A stretch of 64,000 nt of DNA from a bacterium (GTDB lineage Bacteria; Armatimonadota; Fimbriimonadia; Fimbriimonadales; Fimbriimonadaceae), in the NCBI GenBank assembly GCA_013823945.1, contig PNMZ01000006.1, positions 124,001 to 188,000 on the forward strand. The letters run 5' to 3'. This document shows positions 7,566 to 14,785 of the stretch, one piece after another. Under the pieces are notes generated by a model. That model saw nothing but the letters and a program-made list of their open reading frames with translations, did no database searches and was not told the origin of the DNA. The number at the start of each line of letters is the position of its first letter. Position 1 is the first letter of the stretch. The translations under genes were made by a program, and so were the position numbers.

Positions 7566-7750
7566 AGATGCGTGGCCTGTATCTTTTCGAGTTCCTTGAG
7601 ATCGTCCTTGTATTCCAAAAGACGCATATCCAATAAAGGCTTCATGGCATTGTCTTCTTGAAGTGGGAAAGACTGTTCCAAGTGCTGGATCGACATACGC
7701 AAAAAGTTGATAGCGTAGGAGACGGCCTTTCGTTCTTGTTGTGGAGTCAT
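7562..7750 (-). CDS. Small helical protein, 62 aa
   Basis: Starts MTPQQERKAV with AGGAGGG upstream. All-helical, with two amphipathic helices separated by QEDNAMKP. Its stop overlaps the start of the small membrane protein that follows. No function assigned. Confidence 0.65.
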   Translation of the reverse strand: MTPQQERKAVSYAINFLRMSIQHLEQSFPLQEDNAMKPLLDMRLLEYKDDLKELEKIQATHL

Positions 7751-7765
7751 TGTTGAACCCTCCTT

Positions 7766-8386
7766 TTAGTTATACTGATGCACGCGAGAGGCGATGAATA
7801 AATACCCGTTCTTATCCGGTTGAAGGAAGTTCGGCATTGCTCGCTCAATCGATAGCTTCTCGCCACACCCAACACATTTCGTGTACTTGTTCGCCGTGCC
7901 GTTAAATCGATCATGGGTAGAATCGCATGAGGGGCAGATGACTTTGGTCTTATATACCTCGACTTCGCCTCCATGACCATCGTTGACAATGCGAGAAGAA
8001 GAGTCAGGGATCTCGTACATCTCTTGTGTGGAGTCAGTCTCTACGACGGATGTTTTACTTTTCATGATTTCTCCAAGAGAAATAGAGCTCGAATGTTCAC
8101 GATGAATGACTTTTTGCTCAACCGTTTTTTTCGCCTTATCAAGCGACTTCTCTTTTACGGCGAGCATGATTTCTTCTGCAGACCTTTTTAAAGGTCGTGT
8201 CGCTGGAAGGAAAGACTCAATCGGTTTATCGATTTTCGGTTCTACAAGAGAAACGACCGGTGTTGGCGTAGGATGAGCACTTCCTGACATTAGAGCGATA
8301 AGTGCAGTCAAGTCTGTTGCACCCGCTCCTTTGATTGAAATAGAATGACGTTCTCCTTCACGATTGACTGCGTATTTGATTTCCAT
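7766..8386 (-). CDS. Zinc-ribbon protein with disordered middle
   Basis: 206 residues. The N-terminus is strand-rich (EIKYAVNREGERHSISIKG). The middle is low-complexity, rich in Pro, Ser, Lys and Glu. The C-terminus carries a zinc ribbon with CPSC and CVGC about 20 residues apart and ends in a short beta segment. Start has GGAGGT upstream. The arrangement, a flexible linker joining two small domains, suits an adaptor that binds nucleic acid or another protein; that is inference. Confidence 0.65.
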   Translation of the reverse strand: MEIKYAVNREGERHSISIKGAGATDLTALIALMSGSAHPTPTPVVSLVEPKIDKPIESFLPATRPLKRSAEEIMLAVKEKSLDKAKKTVEQKVIHREHSSSISLGEIMKSKTSVVETDSTQEMYEIPDSSSRIVNDGHGGEVEVYKTKVICPSCDSTHDRFNGTANKYTKCVGCGEKLSIERAMPNFLQPDKNGYLFIASRVHQYN

Positions 8387-8415
8387 GAATGCTACCTCCG
8401 AATGATTGAATGATG

Positions 8416-8586
8416 TTATTTACGCCAAGAAAAGCCTTTGCCTAGATTCAAGAAGGGGCGGATGCCTCTCTTGGATAGATTGAAGCCGGCCTTGCCGAGC
8501 CTGATCGTAAGCGAGAGTCCACTTTTCGAGATGTTGAGCGAGAGTATCTTGCCTAGTTGTACAGTCTTTCTATAGCGAAGCCCCAT
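8416..8586 (-). CDS. DUF4236-like small protein, 56 aa
   Basis: Read directly from the sequence: starts MGLRYRKTVQLGK, and has AGGAGG 9 bases upstream. The pattern MGLR.RK...LGK...LN.SKSG.S resembles the start of the DUF4236 family, whose members usually continue with SxGxxGxxxGxG. Here the Gly repeat is replaced by a Lys/Arg-rich tail (LGKGFSWRK), so this is a short divergent member. Function of the family is unknown. Confidence 0.6.
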   Translation of the reverse strand: MGLRYRKTVQLGKILSLNISKSGLSLTIRLGKAGFNLSKRGIRPFLNLGKGFSWRK

Positions 8587-8587
8587 A

Positions 8588-8776
8588 TTATTTGCCTCCT
8601 TTCAGGTTTTGAACCACTTCTTTGAAAAAGACACCAATGAAATAGAGCGGGCTCAACACGACAAGGGTCAAGATCAGCGAGACGAGAAGATGTAGCCCTC
8701 CGAAGAACGTGGTGTAATAAAGAGCTAACTCCGTCAAATCTTTGTAGAGCGCGAGTATAATGTCCAAACTGTTCAC
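8588..8776 (-). CDS. Small membrane protein, GTG start
   Basis: 62 residues. The start codon is GTG (8774-8776), overlapping the preceding stop (GTGA). Most of the protein from residue 20 to 50 is hydrophobic (LHLLVSLILTLVVLSPLYFIGV), with a basic C-terminus (NLKGGK). Likely one or two membrane passes. Unknown role; it lies in a run of three overlapping tiny genes. Confidence 0.6.
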   Translation of the reverse strand: MNSLDIILALYKDLTELALYYTTFFGGLHLLVSLILTLVVLSPLYFIGVFFKEVVQNLKGGK

Positions 8777-8886
8777 CTCTTAGCCATATATGTGTGGATG
8801 TCGACCATGAACAAGGCTACGCTCACCACATATGTGATCGCGGGAGCGGAGCCTGCAGAAAACAAAAGAGTAGAGAAAAATGCCAT
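8773..8886 (-). CDS. Tiny membrane protein, 37 aa
   Basis: Read directly from the sequence: MAFFSTLLFSAGSAPAITY continues into a second hydrophobic stretch (VVSVALFMVDI). AGGAGGC lies 7 bases before the ATG, and it overlaps both neighbours (ATGA upstream, GTGA downstream). The overlaps and ribosome site are the evidence that this short frame is translated. Confidence 0.55.
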   Translation of the reverse strand: MAFFSTLLFSAGSAPAITYVVSVALFMVDIHTYMAKR

Positions 8887-9146
8887 CAGTAAGCCTCCTG
8901 AGCATGTTTCTCAAGAATTACATCTTCCGCCTTCGATAAGTGACTCAGGAGGGATGCCTTACTCATCGCTAGAGAATCTAACCCTTGTTCAAGGAATGAC
9001 TCAATGTCGTCTGAGGTGATATCCATCGCAGCGCGTAAAGCTGGAATTCCCTCATGATAGTCGAGCCCATTGAGGGCTTGAGCGACTTGTTCGCGTGTAG
9101 ATGCCTGAATAAGACGAAGCGTAACAGGCGATATTTGTTTTTTCAT
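8886..9146 (-). CDS. Small helical protein, 86 aa
   Basis: Starts MKKQISPVTLRLI with GGAGGG upstream. It is helical throughout, with several short helices (REQVAQALNGL, IPALRAAMDI, IESFLEQGLDSLAM) in the style of a small helical bundle. Its stop overlaps the next start. No family recognised. Confidence 0.6.
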   Translation of the reverse strand: MKKQISPVTLRLIQASTREQVAQALNGLDYHEGIPALRAAMDITSDDIESFLEQGLDSLAMSKASLLSHLSKAEDVILEKHAQEAY

Positions 9147-9541
9147 ACTAGACCCTCCAATTGTAAGATAAAGGATTTAAGAAAGGAAGCATTTTTTGTG
9201 GAAGATAAAATAACGGCACATTTGATGCCTTTTCGGTCACAAGAGAGCGCAAAAGGATGCGAATGGTTGCAACCAAAAGTGTTCATTGGTGACACAAATA
9301 GTCACAAAAGGATGCGAACGGAACCGTTAGAGCCCTTACGAAGTGTAGAAGTAGAGGTACAAAATAGTAAATTAGGACACACATGACCACAAAAGGGCCC
9401 GTGAGAACTCTTATGACCTCTTATGGGACCACAATAAAATGCATCCATATGGGGTTAAAAGAAACCGGTTTGGACGCAATTGGGTGCAAAAACGGTACCT
9501 TTCAGGACACTAAAGGATTCAAATGGACACAAACGAGCGCA
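9147..9541. repeat. Gene-free spacer with iteron-like direct repeats, possible origin
   Basis: This 395-base spacer between ssb and the next minus-strand gene has no convincing gene. The plus strand is purine- and A-rich. CAAAAGGATGCGAA occurs exactly at 9250-9263 and 9305-9318. A looser copy (AAAGGATTCAAATGG) is at 9512-9526. Several GGACAC(A/T)AA words lie around 9357-9535. Direct repeats in an asymmetrical spacer beside an SSB gene are typical of replication-initiator binding regions, but no initiator is identified here. Confidence 0.35.
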
Positions 9542-9910
9542 TTAAAAAGGTCCTACGGCCGCTTTACGAGAAGCCCGTTCATCGACAGTTGCACGCGTCT
9601 CAAGGTAACGAATATCATCTGGAACGACGCTCGTTTCATCGATCTTGAAAGGAGCGCCATTGATCATCCGCTCAGTCTGAAATACATTGATGCGACCCTG
9701 AAGCGAGATGAGCAAGCCTTTTGTAAGGACATTCGCATGGGTTTCTGCAGCCTTACCGAAAACACGGACGCGGACGAAAGTAGTGCGGTCCTTGCCTTTG
9801 ATCTCCGGCTCATCTGTCGCCAATGTGAAAGCGAGCACGGCATTGCCAGAATTTCCGTAACGAAGCTGTGGATCATTGCTGATACGTCCTACGAGAGATA
9901 CATGATTCAT
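9542..9910 (-). CDS. ssb: Single-stranded DNA-binding protein
   Basis: About 122 residues from MNHVSLVGRIS. This ATG is chosen because AAGGAGG lies 8 bases upstream; the longer frame begins without one. The sequence follows the bacterial SSB OB fold: NHVSLVGRISNDPQLR, then A.LAFTLATD, then TTFVRVRVFGKAAE and LISLQGRINVFQ. It coats single-stranded DNA during phage replication and recombination. The usual acidic C-terminal tip (DDDIPF type) is absent and the protein ends in a short basic stretch (ERASRKAAVGPF), so it may not recruit host partners the same way. Confidence 0.9.
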   Translation of the reverse strand: MNHVSLVGRISNDPQLRYGNSGNAVLAFTLATDEPEIKGKDRTTFVRVRVFGKAAETHANVLTKGLLISLQGRINVFQTERMINGAPFKIDETSVVPDDIRYLETRATVDERASRKAAVGPF

Positions 9911-9957
9911 GATAAATTCCTCCTTGTGAATGGTTTTGTTTTTTATTCGTGACAATT

Positions 9958-9969
9958 CGGCGGCAGCCG
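9958..9969 (-). repeat. Leader hairpin repeat, copy 1
   Basis: The minus-strand form CGGC-TGCC-GCCG is a 4-bp stem with a TGCC loop, about 48-60 bases upstream of the ssb start. It is followed on that strand by TTGTCACGAAT, matching the other four copies of the element less closely than they match each other. Confidence 0.5.
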
Positions 9970-10060
9970 ACGGATAAGCGAGGGTCGGTTTCGTCCCTCC
10001 TCCGATTCAGAATGTGGATAACTCTGTTCCCGAGGAGAGAAAAAATATCCCTGAGCAAGG

Positions 10061-10090
10061 AAAAAACACCTTGCACATGGGTAACAAGGT
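10061..10090 (-). terminator. Intrinsic terminator upstream of ssb
   Basis: On the minus strand a 6-bp stem (ACCTTG/CAAGGT) with an 11-base loop is followed by GTTTTTT. It would stop minus-strand readthrough of the structured RNA locus before ssb. The stem overlaps a plus-strand promoter candidate, so only one may be in use at a time. Confidence 0.5.
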
Positions 10091-10100
10091 GGACTACAAT
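10071..10100 (+). promoter_or_regulatory. Promoter candidate for the 10.1-10.7 kb RNA
   Basis: TTGCAC at 10071-10076 and TACAAT at 10095-10100 are separated by 18 bases, a sigma-70-type arrangement on the plus strand. Transcription would start near 10107, at the left end of the structured RNA. Confidence 0.4.
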
Positions 10101-10106
10101 GTGGAT

Positions 10107-10690
10107 ATCGCTGATGAATGGACGTCAGTGTGTCACAATTACATATAACTCAAATGTGGTTTGGCCAGCCGAAGTAGATAGGACTAGGCCCGCCGTAATT
10201 AACTCGACTCGTTGAGCAAAAGCGGTGAACGGGAAAAGGACGCAACCCCGTAGCCCGGTAGGATATCCATTCTCTCTGTGAAGAGAGCACCGAGGGCAAA
10301 ACCTAATCTTCCTCAAGGGGAAGGATGGTAAAGAGCGTATACCAGACGAGGCCCAGACAAGACCGTTCTGTACGACTGTAGGCAGGCCCACGACGAACTG
10401 TGGGTAATTTCCTAGTAAGCGGCACGCGGACACTGTAACACGGACATTCTCATTGTGAGAAGGTCGGAGCCAAGTGGAACAGCCGAAAGGTAACGCGGTA
10501 GGGCGTGGGGACGCCGCGTATGAAACCTGTCAGATAGGCAGGCGGAAAGTACACTTGGAGAGCGGACGAAAGAATGCTCAGTCTAACGAGACCATACATA
10601 CGGATACCTATACGTGCCGGGCACGGAGTGAGATTTTCCTATTATGGGCAGACTGCTACCAACTTCCTCATAGGGAGTAGTCTGCCCGCC
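10107..10690 (+). ncRNA. Probable large structured non-coding RNA
   Basis: No gene fits this stretch. On the plus strand it shows many short helices with A-rich unpaired links, the pattern of a folded RNA. Helices include CTCTC/GAGAG near 10272, ATCTTCC/GGAAGGAT at 10306-10326, TTCTCA/TGAGAA at 10447-10461, a GAAA tetraloop near 10489, and a 9-bp closing hairpin, GGGCAGACT/AGTCTGCCC, at 10646-10687. The minus strand would leave the same unpaired positions as pyrimidines, which is less typical. Size and setting are like the phage GOLLD and ROOL RNAs, but neither can be confirmed by eye. Confidence 0.5.
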
Positions 10691-10777
10691 AGCCGTTTCC
10701 AACCGTCCAAACTCGGAGTATAAAACCCTAAAAGACAAAGTCAAGTGATTAAAAGAAAAAAGACAAGGTCAAAAGAC

Positions 10778-10808
10778 AAAAGAAAAAGACCGCCGACATG
10801 GCAGTCTT
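10778..10808 (-). terminator. Intrinsic terminator of the 10.8-24 kb gene run
   Basis: The minus strand reads AAGACTGCC-ATGTC-GGCGGTCTT followed by TTTCTTTT. The stem has nine positions with one mismatch, and it lies just after the stop of the gene at 10815-11123. It should end minus-strand transcription before the structured RNA. Confidence 0.65.
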
Positions 10809-10814
10809 CTCAGG

Positions 10815-11123
10815 TCAGGCGGCATCTGCAGAGACGAGTCCTTCAAAGTCGAAGCTGTGCATGATCCCTTGGATCGGGTCCATCTGCACGAGGAAACCGT
10901 AGCGCTCGCGAGTGACGGCAGACTCCATGATATAGCGGAAGCTGATATTGAAGGTGTCCAGTGGCTGGGTTGCTACAGTCGTGAGTTGCCACATCATCGA
11001 TAGATAGCCGAGTACGACACTCCGCTCATTGGCGGGTAATGTCTCTAGGAGCCTGAACTGATAGATCAAGACATCCTTATGGTCGTTCAAGACGACAGAT
11101 GGATTAGATACAGCGGTAGGCAT
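10815..11123 (-). CDS. Unknown small protein, 102 aa
   Basis: Start MPTAVSNPSVV is chosen because AAGGAGG lies about 10 bases upstream; the longer frame begins within the previous gene. It has helical segments (KDVLIYQFRLLETL, VVLGYLSMMWQL) and a short beta-rich C-terminus. It is the last gene of its run and is followed by a strong terminator. Function unknown. Confidence 0.65.
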   Translation of the reverse strand: MPTAVSNPSVVLNDHKDVLIYQFRLLETLPANERSVVLGYLSMMWQLTTVATQPLDTFNISFRYIMESAVTRERYGFLVQMDPIQGIMHSFDFEGLVSADAA

Positions 11124-11139
11124 AAATATGCAGTCCTCC

Positions 11140-11670
11140 TTATTCGAATGATTGACTTCCATGTAGGAAGCGAAGTAAACGTTGACGCTCATCCTCATGA
11201 ACACCAATAGCATGATTCCGATATTCGATGAGATGCTCAATCTCTCCGTGGTGAATCAGAGAGAGCTTGATGTCTTCGATGGACAAGCAGTCCTCATAGA
11301 GAACCGGTTCGCCGAATAACTCAAACTCATGGGAGACATTGATGACAGTTGCAGCCTTTAAATAATCTGCAGAGAGAATATGCTCCATAGAGTCATTGTT
11401 CTCACTGGTTACCGTCTCCTCGAGAGTGCTCAGCATAACGCTCAGTCGGAAGGGGTGCCCATCAGTAGGCTCATTGGGATGTATCTCCTGTGAGAGAAAA
11501 TCAATATCCGTGTAGCCTAGTCTTGGATGAGAGAAAGTCACCGTGCCGGCATAAAGCATGGCGTTCATATTGTCCGGAATGGGCGTATTGAACGATGCAG
11601 TGAAGTCTAGTCGAACCTCTTCCTTGTAGCGTTCGTAATCTGTGTTTTCAGTTGTAGCGATGTCAGGCAA
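11140..11670 (-). CDS. Unknown acidic protein, 176 aa, TTG start
   Basis: The start is TTG at 11670 (MPDIATTENTD), with AGGAGGG 7 bases upstream and no ATG near a ribosome site. It is acidic and strand-rich in the first two thirds (LYAGTVTFSHPRLGYTDIDFL, VINVSHEFELFGEPVLYEDCL) and ends in a helical basic segment (VHEDERQRLLRFLHG). No family recognised. Confidence 0.65.
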   Translation of the reverse strand: MPDIATTENTDYERYKEEVRLDFTASFNTPIPDNMNAMLYAGTVTFSHPRLGYTDIDFLSQEIHPNEPTDGHPFRLSVMLSTLEETVTSENNDSMEHILSADYLKAATVINVSHEFELFGEPVLYEDCLSIEDIKLSLIHHGEIEHLIEYRNHAIGVHEDERQRLLRFLHGSQSFE

Positions 11671-11749
11671 ATGAATCCCTCCTAAAGGGGTGGCATCCCC
11701 TCAATTGTAGTACCCCCTCACCAAAAGAGCAAGGGGGTTTTACCCATGT

Positions 11750-11995
11750 TCACCCCGCAAAACTATTCTGCAAGCGGTGGTAATAAGGCAAGACCTGACT
11801 TTCGATTCCTGAGATGACAGTGTGTGGATTAGCGCTCAATGATTGATAGGTCCCTTTGAGGTCAGCAAACGAGTTTCCTTGAGAGATGATGTACTCGAAG
11901 TTGTTGTAGTCCTTCATGACGATGACGAGGGAAGGCTTACGATCGATGAGTTTCATGAATAAACGATAGTTGTAGCGAGCTTGTTGAGTTGACAT
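11750..11995 (-). CDS. Unknown small basic protein, 81 aa
   Basis: Starts MSTQQARYNYRLF with AGGAGG upstream. The core (KPSLVIVMKDYNNFEYIISQG) looks like a two-strand hairpin between helices. It lies 24 bases downstream of the RadC-domain gene and is probably co-transcribed with it. A G/C-rich palindrome at about 11711-11738 separates it from the next gene. Confidence 0.6.
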   Translation of the reverse strand: MSTQQARYNYRLFMKLIDRKPSLVIVMKDYNNFEYIISQGNSFADLKGTYQSLSANPHTVISGIESQVLPYYHRLQNSFAG

Positions 11996-12018
11996 GGTAG
12001 TTCCTCCTTTTTAGTGGG

Positions 12019-12975
12019 TCACACGTGCCCTAATGCACGCATGGATGTGTATGAGCGACGGGTTAGAATGATATGGTCAATAAAGCGGATACCCATGAGC
12101 TGGCAAGCATCACGAAGACGGGCTGTCACGCTGATGTCATCGGGGGACGCTTGATTATTACTGCTCGGGTGATTATGGCATACATAGATACTGGCAGCAT
12201 TCGCGAGGATAGCACTCTTGAGCACCTCACGAGGCGTGACGATCGCTCCTGAAAGATTCCCGATGGCGACCGTCTCGATATGGATCGGGTTATTGTTACT
12301 ATCGAGGCAAAGCATGACGAAATGTTCACGGTCAGGCATGCCCAAATATTTGTCGAACACCTCATAGGCGAGTTGTGTCGAGTCAATCCTCATGTCGTCG
12401 AAGAAAAGTTCCTCCTTGTGTTTGAGGGCCACCTGGACGACAGGGATGCTGCGTAGCTTGAGCGGTGACGCTAGACGTTGAGCGCCATGTTCCATGTTCC
12501 ATGTGCCATACACCTCCGGATTCTCAAGAATGTCATCTTGAAGATAACGTTCGATATTGTTGATAAGGCCTGCGATCGAGTGAGGGATGTTGCCCCCATA
12601 TCCACCTGGACCATACTGCGAGAAGAATGTCGCGAGCGGCGATTCCGAATTGTAATAAAAAGAGACCACAATCCCATCCGGTGCACTAGACACCTTGAGA
12701 TTGTGGTCTTTTATCGTGTTCAGAATATCCTCCTCAGAATCATAATTCGCGAAAAGGTCATCAAAAGGTTCAGCAGTCAAAATGCCTGACCAGTGGACCT
12801 TCGAACCGGTAATGAAGAATCGTTCGTGATAATTGATGAGCTTTAGTCTCTCCTCGATAATCGAAACGAGACCCGGATGGGGGACGAGGTCCCACATATC
12901 ATCCGAGTGCATTGTCGAGAGGGAAGAAATGAGCGAGTTCACCTGAATGGTAGGCAGTGCCTCATACGAGCTCAT
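12019..12975 (-). CDS. RadC/JAB-domain protein
   Basis: 318 residues. The C-terminal 130 residues match the RadC/JAB fold: HFVMLCLDSNNNPI, the GAIVTPREVLKSAI segment, then CHNHPSSNNQASPDD at about residue 266, where the two His and Asp would hold a zinc ion, and a final IRFIDHIIL strand. The N-terminal 190 residues are not recognised and replace the helix-hairpin-helix of ordinary RadC. RadC-type domains are common on phages and mobile elements, with a role near DNA replication or anti-restriction that remains unclear. The start overlaps the previous stop (ATGA). Confidence 0.85.
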   Translation of the reverse strand: MSSYEALPTIQVNSLISSLSTMHSDDMWDLVPHPGLVSIIEERLKLINYHERFFITGSKVHWSGILTAEPFDDLFANYDSEEDILNTIKDHNLKVSSAPDGIVVSFYYNSESPLATFFSQYGPGGYGGNIPHSIAGLINNIERYLQDDILENPEVYGTWNMEHGAQRLASPLKLRSIPVVQVALKHKEELFFDDMRIDSTQLAYEVFDKYLGMPDREHFVMLCLDSNNNPIHIETVAIGNLSGAIVTPREVLKSAILANAASIYVCHNHPSSNNQASPDDISVTARLRDACQLMGIRFIDHIILTRRSYTSMRALGHV

Positions 12976-13400
12976 TGCATAACCTCCTCGTAGTATTCAA
13001 GTTCTTCAACGGCTGCGTCCCATGCAGATAGATCATAGAAGGGGTCCATCGTATAAACAATGGCACGATCATTCATTGAATCAAGTTCGATATAAAGAAT
13101 GCGGTGCGGGTCAGAGCCCCGCCGGACATCGCCCATGTAGAGCTTCGCGGTGTCCAGGTCGGTGATCCGAAAGACGTGGGTCGTATAGTCCGAGGAGACG
13201 TCATACGAATGGACGTGCTCCGCTCCAGAAAGGATACACGGGACATGAGACGTAATATCTCCCACGTTTGTGGTATAGACGATGAGGAACGTATCCTCGC
13301 CGTCACGAGAGAGGAGCATCCCCTCACGGGCGTTCCAAGAATGGCGCAACAGCTCTTTAAATGGTTTCATGTATGATGTCAAAATCTCTGTAGTGCTCAT
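12972..13400 (-). CDS. Unknown protein, 142 aa
   Basis: Start MSTTEILTSYM is chosen because AGGAGG lies 6 bases upstream; a nearer ATG is too close. It alternates strands and turns (DTFLIVYTTNVGDITSHVPCIL, THVFRITDLDTAKLYMG, HRILYIELDS) and ends in an acidic helix. The stop overlaps the start of the RadC-domain gene, suggesting linked expression. Not recognised. Confidence 0.65.
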   Translation of the reverse strand: MSTTEILTSYMKPFKELLRHSWNAREGMLLSRDGEDTFLIVYTTNVGDITSHVPCILSGAEHVHSYDVSSDYTTHVFRITDLDTAKLYMGDVRRGSDPHRILYIELDSMNDRAIVYTMDPFYDLSAWDAAVEELEYYEEVMQ

Positions 13401-13410
13401 GGTCATCCTC

Positions 13411-13701
13411 CTATCTGACAGGTACTGGGTAACGTTCACGAAGTTTGATGAAATCGATTTTGCCGTCCTCCGTCTTCGGCATGTCTTCAGGCCCTTTTAC
13501 AGGGTTGACCACTTCCGAGAGGACTGAACGGATCTTGCTGTCGTCGGCCTCGAAGTAACTCATGTTACGGGCCTCCAACTTCTTCTTCTGCTGACGATAA
13601 ATCGCGCAGAGCTCCTTGTCCGTCTTCTGGTCATACCAGTGAGGCGGATAGGGGAATACACTGCTCAAAAAGTCCACATAAGTTGCTCGACCTTCTTTCA
13701 T
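13411..13701 (-). CDS. Unknown small phage protein, 96 aa
   Basis: Starts MKEGRATYVDFLSS with AGGAGG upstream. The region FPYPPHWYDQKTDKELCAIYRQQKK is a distinctive aromatic-then-helical motif that I associate with small phage proteins of unknown role. A Lys-rich linker follows. A copy of the leader hairpin repeat lies about 35 bases upstream of the start codon. Confidence 0.65.
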   Translation of the reverse strand: MKEGRATYVDFLSSVFPYPPHWYDQKTDKELCAIYRQQKKKLEARNMSYFEADDSKIRSVLSEVVNPVKGPEDMPKTEDGKIDFIKLRERYPVPVR

Positions 13702-13733
13702 ACGAAGACCTCCTTCTTAAATATTCATGAAAA

Positions 13734-13750
13734 CCCGGCGGCAGCCGGAC
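13734..13750 (-). repeat. Leader hairpin repeat, copy 2
   Basis: The minus strand reads GTCCGGC-TGCC-GCCGGG followed by TTTTCATGAAT, 30-50 bases upstream of the start at 13701, just before its ribosome site. The stem is CCGGC/GCCGG. Confidence 0.55.
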
Positions 13751-13799
13751 ATAGGAACGCCGCTCTAGGAACGGATGACCTATCCGAAGGGAAGAGGCC

Positions 13800-14021
13800 T
13801 CACTTCGATGAGCGGAAGCGTCCTGTGCGAAAAGCACGGGACAAAAACAACAAGATGAATACGAATGTCCATCTGAATGAGTTGCGCTTCTCGACGGACC
13901 ATCTGCCGAACCATATACGGAACAGGTCAAAGGAGAGGCAAAGGACGGCCAATAGGAGCGCCCCCTGCGGGAAGACGACCCAACTGATAATGAGTAGAGC
14001 GATTACGATACGTGCGATCAT
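13800..14021 (-). CDS. Small membrane protein, 73 aa
   Basis: Starts MIARIVIALLIISWVVF, overlapping the previous stop, with GGAGGG upstream. Hydrophobic stretches at residues 3-35 and 50-60 suggest two membrane passes, with a very basic C-terminus (SRAFRTGRFRSSK) that should lie in the cytoplasm. It resembles the membrane protein at 22799-23095 in layout (MxRIxxA...FPQ..L..A.L..D), so the two may be paralogues. Confidence 0.65.
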   Translation of the reverse strand: MIARIVIALLIISWVVFPQGALLLAVLCLSFDLFRIWFGRWSVEKRNSFRWTFVFILLFLSRAFRTGRFRSSK

Positions 14022-14134
14022 TCATGACCCTCCCGAGCATGATGAAGTTTCACCAGTCGGAAGAGGATGGACAAGGTGATACCGGTCATGGCCAAGTGGC
14101 CAAGGAACAATAGGAACAACATAGGTGCAGACAT
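14018..14134 (-). CDS. Tiny membrane protein, 38 aa
   Basis: Start MSAPMLFLLFLGHL is chosen because TGGAGG lies 8 bases upstream. Nearly the whole length is one hydrophobic segment (LFLLFLGHLAMTGITLSILF), followed by RLVKLHHAREGHE. Its stop overlaps the start of the next membrane-protein gene. Confidence 0.55.
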   Translation of the reverse strand: MSAPMLFLLFLGHLAMTGITLSILFRLVKLHHAREGHE

Positions 14135-14183
14135 AGCGTGGCCTCCAAAAATAGCCACCCTTCGAGAGGATGGCCTAGTCAGT

Positions 14184-14360
14184 TTAAGCAAAGATAGATT
14201 TGATGCGATCAAACAAGTTCGGGTCCTTCTTGGCGGCCTCTTTCAGCTTACGCTTGAGGTTAGAGATCTGGATCTCCAATTCATGGACTTGTTCGTGAAG
14301 GAAGAAGTTCTCTTCCTCGAGAGCGAGGATACGGTCATGCTGTAGTTTGTTAGTACGCAT
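14184..14360 (-). CDS. Small coiled-coil protein, 58 aa
   Basis: Start MRTNKLQHDR is chosen because AAAGGA lies 9 bases upstream. Residues 8-45 form a clear coiled coil (LALEEENFFLHEQVHELEIQ...). The start lies inside the end of the previous gene, overlapping its last 11 bases. Probably a dimer; role unknown. Confidence 0.6.
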   Translation of the reverse strand: MRTNKLQHDRILALEEENFFLHEQVHELEIQISNLKRKLKEAAKKDPNLFDRIKSIFA

Positions 14361-14598
14361 AGCGGGCATTCCTTTCTGTTGGTGGATTGAGGAATTCAAT
14401 GACCTCGAACTCATCGAGGCCGTAGGCGAGACTGAGCGTGCTTCCGTTGTCCCAAGAGACGTAGATGAAGCCATTGTCGCTGTGACCAGACACGGTACCG
14501 GTCGTGCCAGGTGGGACCGGGTAAGGGTCGTCCTTCATCTCGATGAGAGAGAGACGGGTACCATGTGGATACTGTTCCGATAAGGAAAGGGCGGGCAT
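14350..14598 (-). CDS. DUF4314 protein
   Basis: About 82 residues from MPALSLSEQY, with AGGAGG 8 bases upstream; a GTG nearer to that site is less likely. The body follows the DUF4314 pattern: GTRLSLIEMKDDPYPVPPGTTGTV, then a hydrophobic strand and WDNGSTLSL with a final DEFEVI. DUF4314 proteins are common on phages and conjugative elements and look like small SH3-type barrels. Their function is not established. Confidence 0.8.
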   Translation of the reverse strand: MPALSLSEQYPHGTRLSLIEMKDDPYPVPPGTTGTVSGHSDNGFIYVSWDNGSTLSLAYGLDEFEVIEFLNPPTERNARYAY

Positions 14599-14618
14599 GG
14601 CTGACACCTCCTATTTAT

Positions 14619-14765
14619 TTATACGGTCTCGAACAGACGTTGGAGCCGCTCGTTTTCTTCTTGCAGCAAGACCACACGCTGAGCAAGGTGCTCGTTCTCT
14701 TGCACAAGCTCATCTTCCCCGTATAGAGCAGGGTCATTGTACGGGAGATCATCGATGATACTCAT
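14619..14765 (-). CDS. Small coiled-coil protein, 48 aa
   Basis: Read directly from the sequence: starts MSIIDDLPYNDPAL with AGGAGGT upstream and ends in a TAA. Residues 20-45 form a Glu/Leu-rich coiled coil (VQENEHLAQRVVLLQEENERL). It is followed two genes later by another tiny coiled-coil protein of the same style, suggesting a pair. Confidence 0.55.
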   Translation of the reverse strand: MSIIDDLPYNDPALYGEDELVQENEHLAQRVVLLQEENERLQRLFETV

Positions 14766-14785
14766 AGTGTAACACCTCCTTGGGT

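Noticed and set aside
9383-9952. 189-codon plus-strand frame across the iteron-like spacer and ssb
   Set aside because: It is antisense to ssb and has no ribosome site.
10110-10118. CTGATGA on the plus strand beside the structured RNA
   Set aside because: No GAAA-stem-UH partner at hammerhead spacing was found in either direction.
11711-11738. CCCCCT/AGGGGG hairpin between minus-strand genes
   Set aside because: As a terminator it would face the plus strand, where there is no gene, and the minus-strand side lacks a T run; noted only as a palindrome.
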